From the NCBI GenBank assembly GCA_903837555.1, contig CAILUV010000028.1, positions 18,326 through 82,325 of the forward strand: a DNA stretch of 64,000 nucleotides, read 5' to 3'. A model generated the notes under the pieces. That model was not told the origin of the DNA. It was given only the letters and a program-made list of their open reading frames with translations, and made no database searches. Positions 24,380-34,027 of this stretch are shown piece after piece. Positions within the stretch are counted from its first letter, which is position 1; each line of letters begins with the position of its first letter. A program made the translations under genes and the position numbers. The DNA comes from an uncultured Alphaproteobacteria bacterium. GTDB lineage: Bacteria > Pseudomonadota > Alphaproteobacteria > Micropepsales > Micropepsaceae.

Positions 24380-26257
24380 TCAGATATTTTCGGCCTCGTA
24401 GGCTTCGGTGGCGGCCAGCCATGCCTTCTCGGCCGCTTCGAGCTTGCGCACCGCATCGGCGCGCTTCTTGGAGACCGACGCCGCCTTGCCAGGGTCTCTG
24501 CTGAACAGCAGCGGGTCGGACAGGCTCTTGTCCAGCTTGGCGATCTCGTCATTCAGCGCGGCGATCTGGGATTCGGCGGCTGTGACCTTGTCCTTCAGCG
24601 GCTTGAGCTGGATGCGCTTCTCGGCATTGCTGCGGCGGGCTTCTTCCTTGTTGACCTTGGGCGCGGGTTCTTCGACGCGCCGGGTCGGCGCGTTGGTGCC
24701 CGTCAGCAGGAATTTGCGGTAATCGTCCAGGTCGCCTTCGAATGGCGTCACCTTGCCATCGGCCACCAGCAGCAGCCGGTCGGCGGTAGCTTCCACCAGA
24801 CGGCGATCATGGCTGACCAAAATCACCGCGCCGTCGAAATCGTTCAGCGCGGTCAGCAATTCGTTGCGCGCGTCGATGTCCAGATGGTTGGTGGGCTCGT
24901 CGAGAATGAGAAGGTTGGGTTTGTCCAGCGTGGCCAGCGCCAGCATCAGCCGCGCGCGTTCGCCGCCCGACAGCTTGCCGACGGCGGTGTTCTGCTTGTC
25001 CTGGGCAAAGCCGAAGCCGCCAAGCTGGCCGCGCACCTGTTCCAGCGTCAGCTTGGGGCGCATGCGCTGCAGCGTGACGATCGGCGTGACGCTGGTGTCG
25101 AGTTCTTCGGCCTGATGCTGGGCGAAATAGCCGACGACCAGCTTGCGCGCGGGCGTGAATTCGCCGCCCATCGCCTGCAGCTTGCCCGCCAGCAGCTTGG
25201 CCATGGTGGATTTGCCGTTGCCGTTCTTGCCCAACAGCGCGACGCGGTCTGCCGGATCAAAGCGGAAGGACATGTTGGTCAGGATCGGCTTGCCGGCTTC
25301 ATAGCCGACGCTGGCGCGGTCCATGGTGATCAGCGGCGGCGAAGCCGGCGTGGCCTCTGGGATGCGGATCGGCGCGACATGCTCGTCGGGCGGCACGTCC
25401 GTTATCGCCATCTTGGCCAGCGCCTTCATGCGGCTTTGCGCCTGCGCCGCCTTGGCGGCGGACGCCTTGAAGCGGTCCACGAACTTCTGCATGTGGACGC
25501 GGGCCGCTTCCTGCTTTTTCGCGAAGGCCAGGTCGTTGGCGCGGGCCGCGGCGCGGGTGGCCATGAAGGTGTCGTAGCCGCCGGTGTAGAGCTTCAGCTT
25601 GCCGCGCTCCAGATGCAGGATGAATTCGCAGCCCGTGTTCAGCAGGTCGCGGTCATGGCTGACGATCAGGATGGTGCCGCGATATTTCTGGATGAAGTTC
25701 TCCAGCCACAGCACGCCTTCCAGATCGAGATAGTTGGTCGGTTCGTCCAGCAGCAGAAGATCGGGCGCCGAAAACAGGATCACGGCCAGCGCCACGCGCA
25801 TGCGCCAGCCGCCAGAAAACTCCTTGCAGGGGCGAAGCTGGTCCTCGGCGGAAAAACCCAGACCGGCCAGAATTTCTGCGGCGCGCGCCGGCGCGGTATA
25901 GGCGTCGATCGCTTCGAGGCGATGATAGATGTCACCCAGCTTGTGGCCGTCGGTTTCGTGCTCGGCCTGCGCCAGTAGCTCCAGCCGTTCGGGATCGGCT
26001 TCCAGCACGGTGTCGATCAGGCTGGTATCGGTGCCCGGCGCTTCCTGCGCCACCGCGCCGACGCGCCAGGCGTTGGGCCAGCTTACCTCGCCATCGTCGG
26101 GCTGCAGCCGCCCCAGAATGACATTGAACAGGGTGGATTTGCCCGCCCCGTTGCGGCCCACCAGGCCGATGCGGCGGCCCGCGGGCAGGTTGGCGGTTGC
26201 GCCGGACAGGATTTCCCGCCCGGCGATACGCACCACAATGTTATCAATCGCCAGCAT
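24380..26257 (-). CDS. ABC-F family ATPase (Uup/YheS-like)
   Basis: Cytosolic protein with two ABC ATPase domains and no membrane segment; ABC-F proteins act on the ribosome. 625 residues: Walker A GLVGRNGAGKSTLF (~33-46), signature KEFSGGWRMRVALA and Walker B LLLLDEPTNYLDL in domain 1. The inter-domain arm around 240-300 is rich in Ala/Lys. Domain 2 has LLGKNGNGKSTMAKLL, KLSGGERARLMLAL and LLILDEPTNHLDI. A C-terminal coiled coil follows (KLDKSLSDPLLFSRDPGKAA region). It is divergent from ndk. Confidence 0.9.
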   Translation of the reverse strand: MLAIDNIVVRIAGREILSGATANLPAGRRIGLVGRNGAGKSTLFNVILGRLQPDDGEVSWPNAWRVGAVAQEAPGTDTSLIDTVLEADPERLELLAQAEHETDGHKLGDIYHRLEAIDAYTAPARAAEILAGLGFSAEDQLRPCKEFSGGWRMRVALAVILFSAPDLLLLDEPTNYLDLEGVLWLENFIQKYRGTILIVSHDRDLLNTGCEFILHLERGKLKLYTGGYDTFMATRAAARANDLAFAKKQEAARVHMQKFVDRFKASAAKAAQAQSRMKALAKMAITDVPPDEHVAPIRIPEATPASPPLITMDRASVGYEAGKPILTNMSFRFDPADRVALLGKNGNGKSTMAKLLAGKLQAMGGEFTPARKLVVGYFAQHQAEELDTSVTPIVTLQRMRPKLTLEQVRGQLGGFGFAQDKQNTAVGKLSGGERARLMLALATLDKPNLLILDEPTNHLDIDARNELLTALNDFDGAVILVSHDRRLVEATADRLLLVADGKVTPFEGDLDDYRKFLLTGTNAPTRRVEEPAPKVNKEEARRSNAEKRIQLKPLKDKVTAAESQIAALNDEIAKLDKSLSDPLLFSRDPGKAASVSKKRADAVRKLEAAEKAWLAATEAYEAENI

Positions 26258-26279
26258 TTGTGGGGCCTTATAACGATGC

Positions 26280-26308
26280 TTGCCCTAGGCGCAATCACAA
26301 TGCATAAC
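26280..26308 (+). promoter_or_regulatory. Candidate ndk promoter
   Basis: TTGCCC (26280-26285), 17-nt spacer, CATAAC (26303-26308), in the 80-bp gap between the divergent ABC-F gene and ndk. A TTGGAG ribosome site lies shortly before the ATG. Predicted by eye. Confidence 0.45.
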
Positions 26309-26337
26309 CCCGCCGCTTTAACTTTTTTGGAGTTTCC

Positions 26338-26760
26338 ATGGCTGTCGAGCGCACCCTTTCGATCATCAAGCCGGACGCCACGCGCCGGAACCTGACCGGC
26401 AAGATCATTGCCAAGTTCGAGGAAGCGGGCCTCAAGGTCGTGGCCTCGCGCCGCCTGAAGCTGTCGCAGGCCGACGCCGAAGCGTTTTACGGCGTTCACA
26501 AGGAACGCCCCTTCTTCAAGGACCTGGTCAGCTTCATGATCTCGGGCCCGGTCGTGGTGCAGGTTTTGGAAGGCGAAGGCGCCATCCAGAAGAACCGCGA
26601 CGTGATGGGCGCGACCAACCCGGCCAATGCCGCCCCCGGCACGATCCGCAAGGAATTCGCCGAAAGCATCGAAGCCAATTCGGTGCACGGTTCGGACGCT
26701 CCGGAAACCGCCGCCAACGAAATCAAGTTCTTCTTCCGCGACCTGGATATCGTCGGCTAA
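26338..26760 (+). CDS. ndk: Nucleoside diphosphate kinase
   Basis: Balances NTP and dNTP pools by transferring gamma-phosphate through a phosphohistidine. 140 residues with [15 protein letters not shown] at the N-terminus. The active-site signature is present as [16 protein letters not shown], with His ~117. Length and the DLDIVG end are typical. Monocistronic: own promoter upstream and a strong terminator 26 bases after the stop. Confidence 0.97.
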   Translation: MAVERTLSIIKPDATRRNLTGKIIAKFEEAGLKVVASRRLKLSQADAEAFYGVHKERPFFKDLVSFMISGPVVVQVLEGEGAIQKNRDVMGATNPANAAPGTIRKEFAESIEANSVHGSDAPETAANEIKFFFRDLDIVG

Positions 26761-26785
26761 GTCGAGTTTCGACCGGTAACGTGAT

Positions 26786-26815
26786 AAAAGGCTCCCGCAT
26801 CGCGGGAGCCTTTTT
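26786..26815 (+). terminator. Rho-independent terminator of ndk
   Basis: A perfect 13-bp stem AAAAGGCTCCCGC / GCGGGAGCCTTTT with a 3-nt loop (ATC), ending in a T run. The next gene's ATG (26819) lies only four bases after it. Confidence 0.93.
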
Positions 26816-26818
26816 CGT

Positions 26819-27649
26819 ATGAGCATGGAAGGCAAAACCGTCGTCATCACGGGCGCGACCTCGGGCATCGGTGAAGTCGCTGCCATTCGCCTGGCCCAGC
26901 GCGGCGCGCGGATTGTCTTTACCGCCCGCGACAAGATTCGCGCCGATGACACGCTGGCCAAGCTGCGGGCTGCCAATCCGAACGCCGATCACACGCCCTG
27001 CATGGCCGAGCTGTCGTCGCTGGCCGAGATGAAGCGGGTGGGGACCGAACTGGCGCGCCTGCCGCAGATCGATGTGCTGATCAACAATGCCGGGGCGATG
27101 TTCGGCAAGCGGCATGAGACCGGCGATGGGCTTGAAATGACCTTCGCCCTCAATCACATGGCCTATTTCATCATCACCAACCGCCTGCTGCCCCGACTGA
27201 AGGAGGGCGCGCGGATCGTGACGGTGGCGTCCAACGCCCATCGCGGCGCCAGGCTGGACTTCGGCGATCTGCAATCGCGCAATGGCTATTCCGGTTTTCC
27301 GGTCTACTGCAAATCCAAGCTGGCCAACATCCTGTTCAACCGCGAATTGGCGCGGCGCGCCCCTTTCGGCGTCACTTGCAACGCGCTGCATCCCGGCTTT
27401 GTCGCCACGCGCTTTGGCAACAACAGTGGCGGGATGCTGGGCGGCGTGTTCCGGGCGATCAAACCGATTGGCGCGATCTCACCGGAAGAGGGTGCCCGCA
27501 CCATCGTCTATCTGGCGGGCTCGCCCTCTGTCGCTGGCGTCACGCGCGAATATTTCTATGAGTGCGCCATTGCGATCCCGAGCAAGGAAGCCTTGCGCGA
27601 TAGCGATGCGCTCAAACTTTGGGAAGCGTCCGAGAAAATCGCGTCGTAA
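26819..27649 (+). CDS. Short-chain dehydrogenase/reductase (retinol dehydrogenase-like)
   Basis: 276-residue NAD(P)-dependent oxidoreductase of the SDR superfamily; substrate unknown. The cofactor motif is TGATSGIGE (~12-20), followed by NNAGAMFG (~91) and an active-site Tyr and Lys in YCKSKLANILF (~163-167). The NHMAYF and NALHPGFVATRFG segments resemble retinol dehydrogenase/WW-oxidoreductase-like SDRs. The first ATG falls right behind the ndk terminator, so any ribosome site is inside the terminator stem (GGGAG). Convergent with purN, four bases apart. Confidence 0.85.
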   Translation: MSMEGKTVVITGATSGIGEVAAIRLAQRGARIVFTARDKIRADDTLAKLRAANPNADHTPCMAELSSLAEMKRVGTELARLPQIDVLINNAGAMFGKRHETGDGLEMTFALNHMAYFIITNRLLPRLKEGARIVTVASNAHRGARLDFGDLQSRNGYSGFPVYCKSKLANILFNRELARRAPFGVTCNALHPGFVATRFGNNSGGMLGGVFRAIKPIGAISPEEGARTIVYLAGSPSVAGVTREYFYECAIAIPSKEALRDSDALKLWEASEKIAS

Positions 27650-27653
27650 GCCG

Positions 27654-28244
27654 TTAGGCGAAAACCGCCAGGCCGCTTTGCAATTTGACCTTGCCGCTGG
27701 CCAGCAGCTTGAGGGCTTCGGGATAGAGATTGTGCTCCACCGCCAGCACACGGTCGGCCAGCATCTGCGGCGTGTCGGACGGATGCACCGGCACGCTGGC
27801 TTGGGCGATCACCGGTCCGGCATCCAGTTCCGGCACCACGAAATGCACCGATGCGCCGGACTTGCTCTCTTTGGCTTCGATGACCCGCTCATGCACCTTG
27901 ATGCCCTTGTAGGCGGGCAGCAGGGACGGGTGGATGTTGATCAGCCTGCCTTCCCAGCCGCGCACGAAGCCATCGGACAGGATGCGCATGAAGCCCGCCA
28001 GCACTACCAGCTCGGCATCGGCGGCGCGCAGCACCTGGTCCACTTCGGCATCGAACACCTCGCGGGTTTTTCCGGCATGGGGAACGACGGTGGTGGGGAT
28101 GCCGGCGGCGCGCGCGCGTTCGAGACCCGCCGCGCCGTCGATATTGGAAATCACCAGGATGATTTTGTAACTGCTGTCCGCTGCATCGATCAGCGAGCCC
28201 AGATTGCTGCCGCGGCCGGAAATCAGAACGGCGACGCGCTTCAA
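27654..28244 (-). CDS. purN: Phosphoribosylglycinamide formyltransferase
   Basis: Third step of de novo purine synthesis: formylates GAR with 10-formyl-THF. 196 residues beginning KRVAVLISGRGSNLGSL. The catalytic regions are LINIHPSLLPAYKG (His ~108) and ELDAGPVIAQ (Asp ~143). The gene lies 10 bases behind purM, which makes the substrate two steps later, in the standard purM-purN operon. Confidence 0.96.
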   Translation of the reverse strand: MKRVAVLISGRGSNLGSLIDAADSSYKIILVISNIDGAAGLERARAAGIPTTVVPHAGKTREVFDAEVDQVLRAADAELVVLAGFMRILSDGFVRGWEGRLINIHPSLLPAYKGIKVHERVIEAKESKSGASVHFVVPELDAGPVIAQASVPVHPSDTPQMLADRVLAVEHNLYPEALKLLASGKVKLQSGLAVFA

Positions 28245-28254
28245 AGCTTCCCCC

Positions 28255-29313
28255 TCAAAGCTTCAAGGCCCCGCGATAGACGGTCTTGGCTTCGCCATCA
28301 CCCTTGATCAGTTTGCCGATCCGCACGCCGCCACCAAAGGCGGCGATCACCGCATCAGCATGGGCTTCGTCGGCCACCGCCACCATGCCGATGCCGCAAT
28401 TGAACGTGCGCAGCATTTCGCTTTCCGCGATGCCTGCTTCCCGGGCCAGCCACTGGAACACCGGCAGAACCGTGATGGCGGACAGATCAACTTCGCCATC
28501 CAGCCCTTCGGGCAGGCATCGGGGCAGATTGTCGGTGATGCCGCCGCCGGTGATATGGGCCAGGCCCTTGACGCCGCCGCTCTGCATCGCGGCCAGCGCG
28601 TCCTTCACGTAAAGCCGCGTCGGGGTGAGCAGGGCTTCGCCGAGCGTCTTGCCCGGCGCGAAGGGGGCATCGGATTCCAGTGTGAGGCCGGACTTTTCCA
28701 CCACCTTGCGCACCAGCGAATAGCCGTTGGAATGCACGCCGCTGGACGGCACGCCGATCAGCACGTCGCCGGGCTTCATGGCCGACAGCTTGGGCAGGAT
28801 GGCATCGCGTTCCACCGCGCCGACCGTGAAACCCGCCAGGTCGAAATCACCCTTGGCATACAGGCCCGGCATCTCGGCGGTCTCGCCGCCGATCAGGGCG
28901 CAGCCGGATTCCTTGCAGGCCCGCGCGATGCCTTCCACCACGGTGGCTGCGGATTCCACGTCCAGCTTGCCGGTGGCGTAATAGTCGAGAAAGAACAGCG
29001 GCTCGGCCCCCTGCACCACGATGTCGTTGACGCACATGGCGACCAGATCCTGGCCGATGCCGTCATAGCGTTTGGTGTCGATGGCCAGCTTCAGCTTGGT
29101 GCCGACGCCGTCGGTGCCGGAGACCAGAATCGGGTCCTTGAACCCGGCGGCCTTCAGGTCGAACAAGCCGCCGAACCCGCCCAGATCGGCATCCGCGCCG
29201 CGCCGCCGGGTCGCCTTGGCGGCCGGGCCGATGCGTGTGACCAGCGCTTCGCCGGCGTCGATATCCACGCCCGCGTCTTTATAAGTCAGGCCTGACTGGT
29301 TTTTGTCCGACAT
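28255..29313 (-). CDS. purM: Phosphoribosylformylglycinamidine cyclo-ligase
   Basis: Closes the imidazole ring of AIR, the fifth step of purine synthesis. 352 residues from the ATG at 29313 ([24 protein letters not shown]...). Family segments: [51 protein letters not shown] and [16 protein letters not shown]. The ORF-track extension to 29370 adds 19 residues unlike the family. Operon with purN. Confidence 0.96.
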   Translation of the reverse strand: MSDKNQSGLTYKDAGVDIDAGEALVTRIGPAAKATRRRGADADLGGFGGLFDLKAAGFKDPILVSGTDGVGTKLKLAIDTKRYDGIGQDLVAMCVNDIVVQGAEPLFFLDYYATGKLDVESAATVVEGIARACKESGCALIGGETAEMPGLYAKGDFDLAGFTVGAVERDAILPKLSAMKPGDVLIGVPSSGVHSNGYSLVRKVVEKSGLTLESDAPFAPGKTLGEALLTPTRLYVKDALAAMQSGGVKGLAHITGGGITDNLPRCLPEGLDGEVDLSAITVLPVFQWLAREAGIAESEMLRTFNCGIGMVAVADEAHADAVIAAFGGGVRIGKLIKGDGEAKTVYRGALKL

Positions 29314-29423
29314 GGCCTTGGGTTTACTGACCCCAGCAGTGACTCGCAAGGCGGCGCGGCATCCTTGCACACAGGGGCGGATGCGGTCCTAATTTTGCCT
29401 GCTTTGGCACGGAGTTAGATGCC

Positions 29424-29452
29424 TTTCGCCCGCGCAGGTAGGCCAGTATAGT
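29424..29452 (+). promoter_or_regulatory. Candidate promoter of the DUF2066-to-hdaA operon
   Basis: TTTCGC (29424-29429), 17-nt spacer, TATAGT (29447-29452), in the divergent gap between purM and the DUF2066 gene. The -10 is good and the -35 weak. The leader would be ~18 nt. Confidence 0.4.
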
Positions 29453-29476
29453 CCCGCCGCATATCGCAGGCGTCCC

Positions 29477-30523
29477 ATGCATCCGCATTTTCGCACTCTC
29501 TTTTCTGCCGCCCTGTTGGCCATGGCGTTCTGGGCTGTTCCAGCGGCGGCGCAGGATGCGCTCTATACGGTGCAGAATGTCCCGGTGGATGCGGGCGGGG
29601 CGTCCTCGACCGAGGCGCTGAACGCCGCCCTCAACCAGGGCCGGGCGCGCGCTTTCCAGATTCTGTTCCGCCGCCTGACCCGCCAGGCCGACTGGGCTCG
29701 CCAGCCGCCGCTGGACTCTGCCGCGCTTTTGCGGCTGAGCCGGGGCTATACCATCGCCAACGAACGCCGCTCGACCACCCGCTACGTCGCGGACGTCACT
29801 TATATGTTCAATCCCAATGCGGTGGGGCAGGCGCTGCGCGCCGCCAACATCGCCTTCGCCCGCACCGCCGCGCGGCCCATTCTGGTGATCCCCATGTCGC
29901 CGGGCGTGGGGCGCGGTCCCTGGGCCAGCGCGCTGACCGCGCCGGGCGTGCAGGGCACCACCGTGCCCTTCACCGTGTCGGGCGCGGACAGTGATGCCGA
30001 ACTGTCAGGCCTGAACTTTGAAACCGCGACCTACAATGATGTCGCCGCCGTGGCGGCGCGCTACAAAGTCACCGAAGTGGCGCTGGTCCAGGCCGTTTAC
30101 GCCAACGGCAAGATGGCGGTGAACATCCGCCGCCTGGGCTTGGGCGAGACGCCCGCCCGCGTCAGCGTCGATGTGCCGATGGTGCAGACTGTCAGCACCA
30201 CATACCCGTCTGCCGCCCAAGCCGCAGTGCGCACCATCGAAGACATGTGGAAGTCGCGCAGCGCGGTGGATTTCAGCCAGCGCGGACGCTTGACGGTGGA
30301 TGTGCGCATCGCCTCGCTGGCGCAGTGGGGCGAACTTCAGAACCAGATCGCCGCGATCAGCACCGTGACCGGCACGACCGTGACGGCGATGACGGTCGGT
30401 TACGCGCGGATCAGCCTCTCCTCTGTGGGCGGCGCCGAGCAACTGCGTGAGGCATTCGCCAACGCAGGTCTTTCCCTCATCAACCGCGGCGGGCAGTGGA
30501 CTCTGGCCCGCGCCGGCCAGTAG
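29477..30523 (+). CDS. DUF2066 domain protein, exported
   Basis: 348 residues with a signal peptide (residues 1-25, ending VPAAAQ). The mature start DALYTVQNVPVDAGGASSTEALNAAL followed by GRARAFQILFRRLTRQADW is characteristic of DUF2066 proteins, which have no known activity. The stretch ~130-330 looks like mixed alpha/beta with no catalytic motif I can name. Regularly found upstream of a CDP-alcohol transferase and hdaA, as here, so it is probably periplasmic and co-expressed with membrane-lipid and replication-control genes. Confidence 0.8.
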   Translation: MHPHFRTLFSAALLAMAFWAVPAAAQDALYTVQNVPVDAGGASSTEALNAALNQGRARAFQILFRRLTRQADWARQPPLDSAALLRLSRGYTIANERRSTTRYVADVTYMFNPNAVGQALRAANIAFARTAARPILVIPMSPGVGRGPWASALTAPGVQGTTVPFTVSGADSDAELSGLNFETATYNDVAAVAARYKVTEVALVQAVYANGKMAVNIRRLGLGETPARVSVDVPMVQTVSTTYPSAAQAAVRTIEDMWKSRSAVDFSQRGRLTVDVRIASLAQWGELQNQIAAISTVTGTTVTAMTVGYARISLSSVGGAEQLREAFANAGLSLINRGGQWTLARAGQ

Positions 30524-30531
30524 GGGCCGGG

Positions 30532-31083
30532 GTGATCCGGCACATCCCCAACATGCTTTCGGGGCTTCGGCTCCTGGCCGCGCCGTTGGCGGCGTGGCTG
30601 ATCCTGAACGAGCGCGATACCGCCGCGCTGATCGTCTTCGCGCTGGCGGGCGCGAGCGACGGCCTGGATGGCTATGTCGCGCGGCGCTGGGGCTTCATGT
30701 CGCGTTTCGGCGCCTGGCTGGACCCGGTGGCCGACAAACTGCTGATGCTGTTCTCGCTTACCGCGCTTTACATGGTGGGCGCCACGCCGGTCTGGCTGCT
30801 GGCGCTGGTGGTGGCGCGCGACGCCGCGATCGCCGCGGGCTGGCTGCTGATAAACCAGCTGGGCCTGCCGCAGCGGAGCGAACCGTTGCTGATCGGCAAG
30901 ATTTCCACCGTGGTGCAGGTTCTATACATCCTGATCACCATCCTGCTGCTGGCGCTCGATGTCGAAGCGCCGGGCATTTCCAGTATCGCCGCCTGGATCA
31001 CCGGCCTTGTCACCATCAGTTCGGCCGCCGCCTATGCCGGCACGTTCCTGCGCGGCGTCGTCGCTGAGAAGAAATCTCCGTGA
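30532..31083 (+). CDS. CDP-alcohol phosphatidyltransferase family protein
   Basis: Integral membrane enzyme joining a CDP-diacylglycerol lipid to an alcohol, such as glycerol phosphate. The diagnostic motif D-x2-DG-x2-AR-x8-G-x3-D-x3-D is complete: SDGLDGYVARRW...FGAWLDPVADK. 183 residues with about five further helices. The start is a GTG nine bases after the DUF2066 stop (VIRHIPNMLSGLRLLAAP); the longer ORF from 30496 begins inside the upstream gene. Phosphatidylglycerophosphate synthase or a cardiolipin synthase variant are the main options. Confidence 0.82.
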   Translation: MIRHIPNMLSGLRLLAAPLAAWLILNERDTAALIVFALAGASDGLDGYVARRWGFMSRFGAWLDPVADKLLMLFSLTALYMVGATPVWLLALVVARDAAIAAGWLLINQLGLPQRSEPLLIGKISTVVQVLYILITILLLALDVEAPGISSIAAWITGLVTISSAAAYAGTFLRGVVAEKKSP

Positions 31084-31730
31084 CGCAGCTTGTCCTGCCG
31101 CTGGAGACGCGCAGCGCCCAGGGCCGATCCGATTTCATCGTGGCCCCCGGCAACGAGCGTGCCGTCGCCTTTATCGACTCGTTCCGGGAATGGCCCGCGC
31201 CTGCCGCCGCGCTGATCGGCCCGCCCGCCAGCGGCAAATCGCATTTGGCCGCTGTGTGGGCGCAGCGCGTGGGGGCAGGGGTTGTTCAGGCCATGGCGCT
31301 GAACGCCGATGTGCCGCAAGGCCCGCTGGTGGTGGAGGATGTTGCGCAGGGCGTGGCGGAAGCGCCGCTGTTCGCGCTGCTGGAACGCGCCGCGCCGCTG
31401 CTGCTGACCTCGCAGGTGGGGCCGGCGGACTGGCCAACGAAATTCCGGTTCGCCTTGCCGGACCTAGTATCGCGCAGCCGCGCGCTTCTGGCCTTCGATC
31501 TTTGGGCGCCGGACGACGCGCTTTTGATGGGGCTGGCGGTCAAGCTGTTCGCCGACCGGCAGTTGCAGGTGCCCGAAAGCGTGATCAGCCACATGATCGC
31601 CACATTGGAGCGTTCGCCGGGCGCCATCCGCGACTTTGTCGCCCGCGCCGACGCCGCCGCGCTTGCCGCCAAAAAGCCGGTCAATCTGGGGCTTATCAAG
31701 GGCTTGCTGGCCGAGGCGCCGCCGCGTTAA
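31080..31730 (+). CDS. hdaA: DnaA-related regulatory protein HdaA
   Basis: Hda-type AAA+ protein that with the sliding clamp promotes hydrolysis of DnaA-bound ATP and prevents re-initiation. 216 residues. The N-terminus MTQLVLPLE carries a clamp-binding motif (QLVLPL). A Walker A GPPASGKSHLA (~47-57) and a box VI/sensor-2 region SPGAIRDFVARAD follow. There is no DNA-binding domain IV, which separates it from DnaA. GTG start, overlapping the upstream gene by four bases. Confidence 0.88.
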   Translation: MTQLVLPLETRSAQGRSDFIVAPGNERAVAFIDSFREWPAPAAALIGPPASGKSHLAAVWAQRVGAGVVQAMALNADVPQGPLVVEDVAQGVAEAPLFALLERAAPLLLTSQVGPADWPTKFRFALPDLVSRSRALLAFDLWAPDDALLMGLAVKLFADRQLQVPESVISHMIATLERSPGAIRDFVARADAAALAAKKPVNLGLIKGLLAEAPPR

Positions 31731-31777
31731 CCCCTTTTGTCATGACATGTTCACGGATTGCGGCTTAGGTTTGGGCC

Positions 31778-34021
31778 ATGTCCGCCAGCCCCACCCCCGG
31801 CCTCGCCGTCGCCAATGAGGATGCCCCCAGCTCGCCCGAGGTTTCGACCGAGGATGTGGTGGCGCTCAAGCATCACGAGACGCTCTCTTTCGATCCGGCC
31901 TCGCCGGAGCGGTTCATCAACCGCGAACTGTCCTGGCTGGCCTTCAACCGCCGCGTCATTGAAGAGTCGCTGAACCGCCGCCATCCCCTGTTCGAGCGGC
32001 TGCGCTTTCTGTCCATCTCCGCGTCCAATCTCGACGAGTTCTACATGGTGCGCGTCGCCGGCCTGATGGGCATGGTGCGCGCCGGTGTCACCACCGCCAG
32101 TGCCGACGGCATGACGCCCGCCCAGCAGCTTGCCAAGGTCGATGAAACCGCGCGCGGGCTGATTGCCGACCAGCAGCGCATCTGGGCCGAGCTGCACGCC
32201 GAGCTGCGCCGCGAAGGCATCGCAGTGGTGACGGGCGAGGAGATTGCGCCGCGTGACCGCGACTATCTCGCCGCCCAGTTCGCCGAACAGATTTTTCCAG
32301 TTCTGACGCCGCTGGCGATCGATCCGGCGCACCCTTTTCCGTTCATTCCCAATCTGGGTTTCACCATCGCCGTGCAACTGTCCAACAAGCGCGACGGCAA
32401 GGAGTTTTCGGCGCTGATCCCGGTGCCCTCCCAGCTCAAGCGCTTTATCCGCCTTCCGGACAGCGAGAACCCGTCCTCGCCGCGCGACGTGCGCTTCATT
32501 CCGCTGGAGCATGTCATCGCGCTGTTTTTCGACCGGCTGTTCCCCGGCCATGCGGTTTCCGCCTGGGGCATGTTCCGTCTGCTGCGCGACAGCGACGTGG
32601 AAGTGGAGGAAGAAGCCGAAGACCTGGTGCTGCTGTTTGAATCGCTGCTCAAGCGCCGCCGCCGCGGCAGCGTGATCCACATGAAATGCAGCGCTTCGAT
32701 GCCGGGCGCCTTGCGCCATTTCATCGCCGAGCATCTGGACCTGGACGATTCCGAAATCGTCATCGTCAGCAACCTGATGGGCCTGTCGGACCTGGCCAAG
32801 CTGATCCTGCCCGAGCGCCCGGACCTTCAGTTCAAGCCTTACATCGCGCGCTTTCCCGAGCGCATTCGCGATCACAATGGCGACTGTTTCGCCGCCATCC
32901 GCGAAAAAGACCTTATCGTCCATCATCCGTTCGAAAGCTTCGACTCGGTGGTGCAGTTCCTGCGCCAGGCCGCCGCCGATCCCGATGTGGTGGCGATCAA
33001 GCAGACGCTGTACCGCACCAGCCATGACAGCCCCATCGTTTCGGCCCTGATCGAAGCCGCCGAAGCGGGCAAATCGGTCACCGCGCTGGTGGAACTGAAA
33101 GCCCGTTTCGACGAAGCCGCCAACATCAAATGGGCACGCGACCTGGAACGCGCCGGCGTGCAGGTGGTCTATGGCTTCATCGCGCTGAAGACCCACGCCA
33201 AGATCAGCCTGGTGGTGCGCCGTGAAAGCGGCCAGCTTCGCACCTACTGCCATTTCGGCACCGGCAACTATCACCCCAATACCGCGCGCATTTATACCGA
33301 CCTGTCGCTGTTCAGCGCCGATCCGGCGCTGGGGCGCGACGCGGCGCAGCTTTTCAATTTCATTACTGGCTATGCCGAGCCGACGGGGCTGGAAAAGCTG
33401 TCCATGTCGCCTTTCTCGCTGCGTGGGCGGCTGGTGGAAGCGATCCAGCAGGAAATCATGCATGCCCGCGCCGGCAGGCCTGCCGCGATCTGGGTCAAGC
33501 TGAACAGCCTGGTCGATCCGGCGATGATCGACGGCCTCTACCGCGCCAGCCAGGCCGGGGTGAAGATCGAGCTGATCGTGCGCGGCATCTGTTGCCTGCG
33601 CCCGGGCGTACCGGGCCTGTCGGAAAACATCCATGTGAAATCGATCGTTGGGCGCTTCCTGGAGCATGGCCGCATCATCTGTTTCGGCAACGGCCACGGA
33701 CTGCCGCACAAGGACGCGAAAGTGTTCGTGTCGTCCGCCGACTGGATGCCGCGCAATCTCGACCGCCGGGTGGAAACCCTGGTGCCCATCGAAAACCCCA
33801 CAGTCCATCAACAAGTCCTTGACCAGATCATGGTCGCGCAGCTGAAAGACCAGGCGCAAAGCTGGTATATGGAGCCGGACGGGCAATATGTCCGTGATTC
33901 TCACTCCGAGGACGCTGATGCTTTCTCCGCGCACACCTATTTCATGACCAACCCGTCGCTTTCCGGGCGCGGCCGCGCGCTCAAGATGCAGACTTCGGAC
34001 ACCCGCAAGCGCCGGGATTGA
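31778..34021 (+). CDS. ppk: Polyphosphate kinase 1
   Basis: Reversibly polymerises ATP gamma-phosphate into polyphosphate. 747 residues: [19 protein letters not shown] opens the N-domain, [14 protein letters not shown] follows. The catalytic C-terminal domains contain [15 protein letters not shown] and the phospho-accepting histidine segment [15 protein letters not shown] (~His 470). [18 protein letters not shown] and [14 protein letters not shown] complete the pattern. It precedes ppx by six bases, so synthesis and breakdown are co-transcribed. Confidence 0.97.
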   Translation: MSASPTPGLAVANEDAPSSPEVSTEDVVALKHHETLSFDPASPERFINRELSWLAFNRRVIEESLNRRHPLFERLRFLSISASNLDEFYMVRVAGLMGMVRAGVTTASADGMTPAQQLAKVDETARGLIADQQRIWAELHAELRREGIAVVTGEEIAPRDRDYLAAQFAEQIFPVLTPLAIDPAHPFPFIPNLGFTIAVQLSNKRDGKEFSALIPVPSQLKRFIRLPDSENPSSPRDVRFIPLEHVIALFFDRLFPGHAVSAWGMFRLLRDSDVEVEEEAEDLVLLFESLLKRRRRGSVIHMKCSASMPGALRHFIAEHLDLDDSEIVIVSNLMGLSDLAKLILPERPDLQFKPYIARFPERIRDHNGDCFAAIREKDLIVHHPFESFDSVVQFLRQAAADPDVVAIKQTLYRTSHDSPIVSALIEAAEAGKSVTALVELKARFDEAANIKWARDLERAGVQVVYGFIALKTHAKISLVVRRESGQLRTYCHFGTGNYHPNTARIYTDLSLFSADPALGRDAAQLFNFITGYAEPTGLEKLSMSPFSLRGRLVEAIQQEIMHARAGRPAAIWVKLNSLVDPAMIDGLYRASQAGVKIELIVRGICCLRPGVPGLSENIHVKSIVGRFLEHGRIICFGNGHGLPHKDAKVFVSSADWMPRNLDRRVETLVPIENPTVHQQVLDQIMVAQLKDQAQSWYMEPDGQYVRDSHSEDADAFSAHTYFMTNPSLSGRGRALKMQTSDTRKRRD

Positions 34022-34027
34022 AGACCG

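Noticed and set aside
22911-24401. 496-codon plus-strand frame opposite the third MFS transporter
   Set aside because: Antisense of a clear membrane transporter and rich in His/Gln/Arg; not a protein family.
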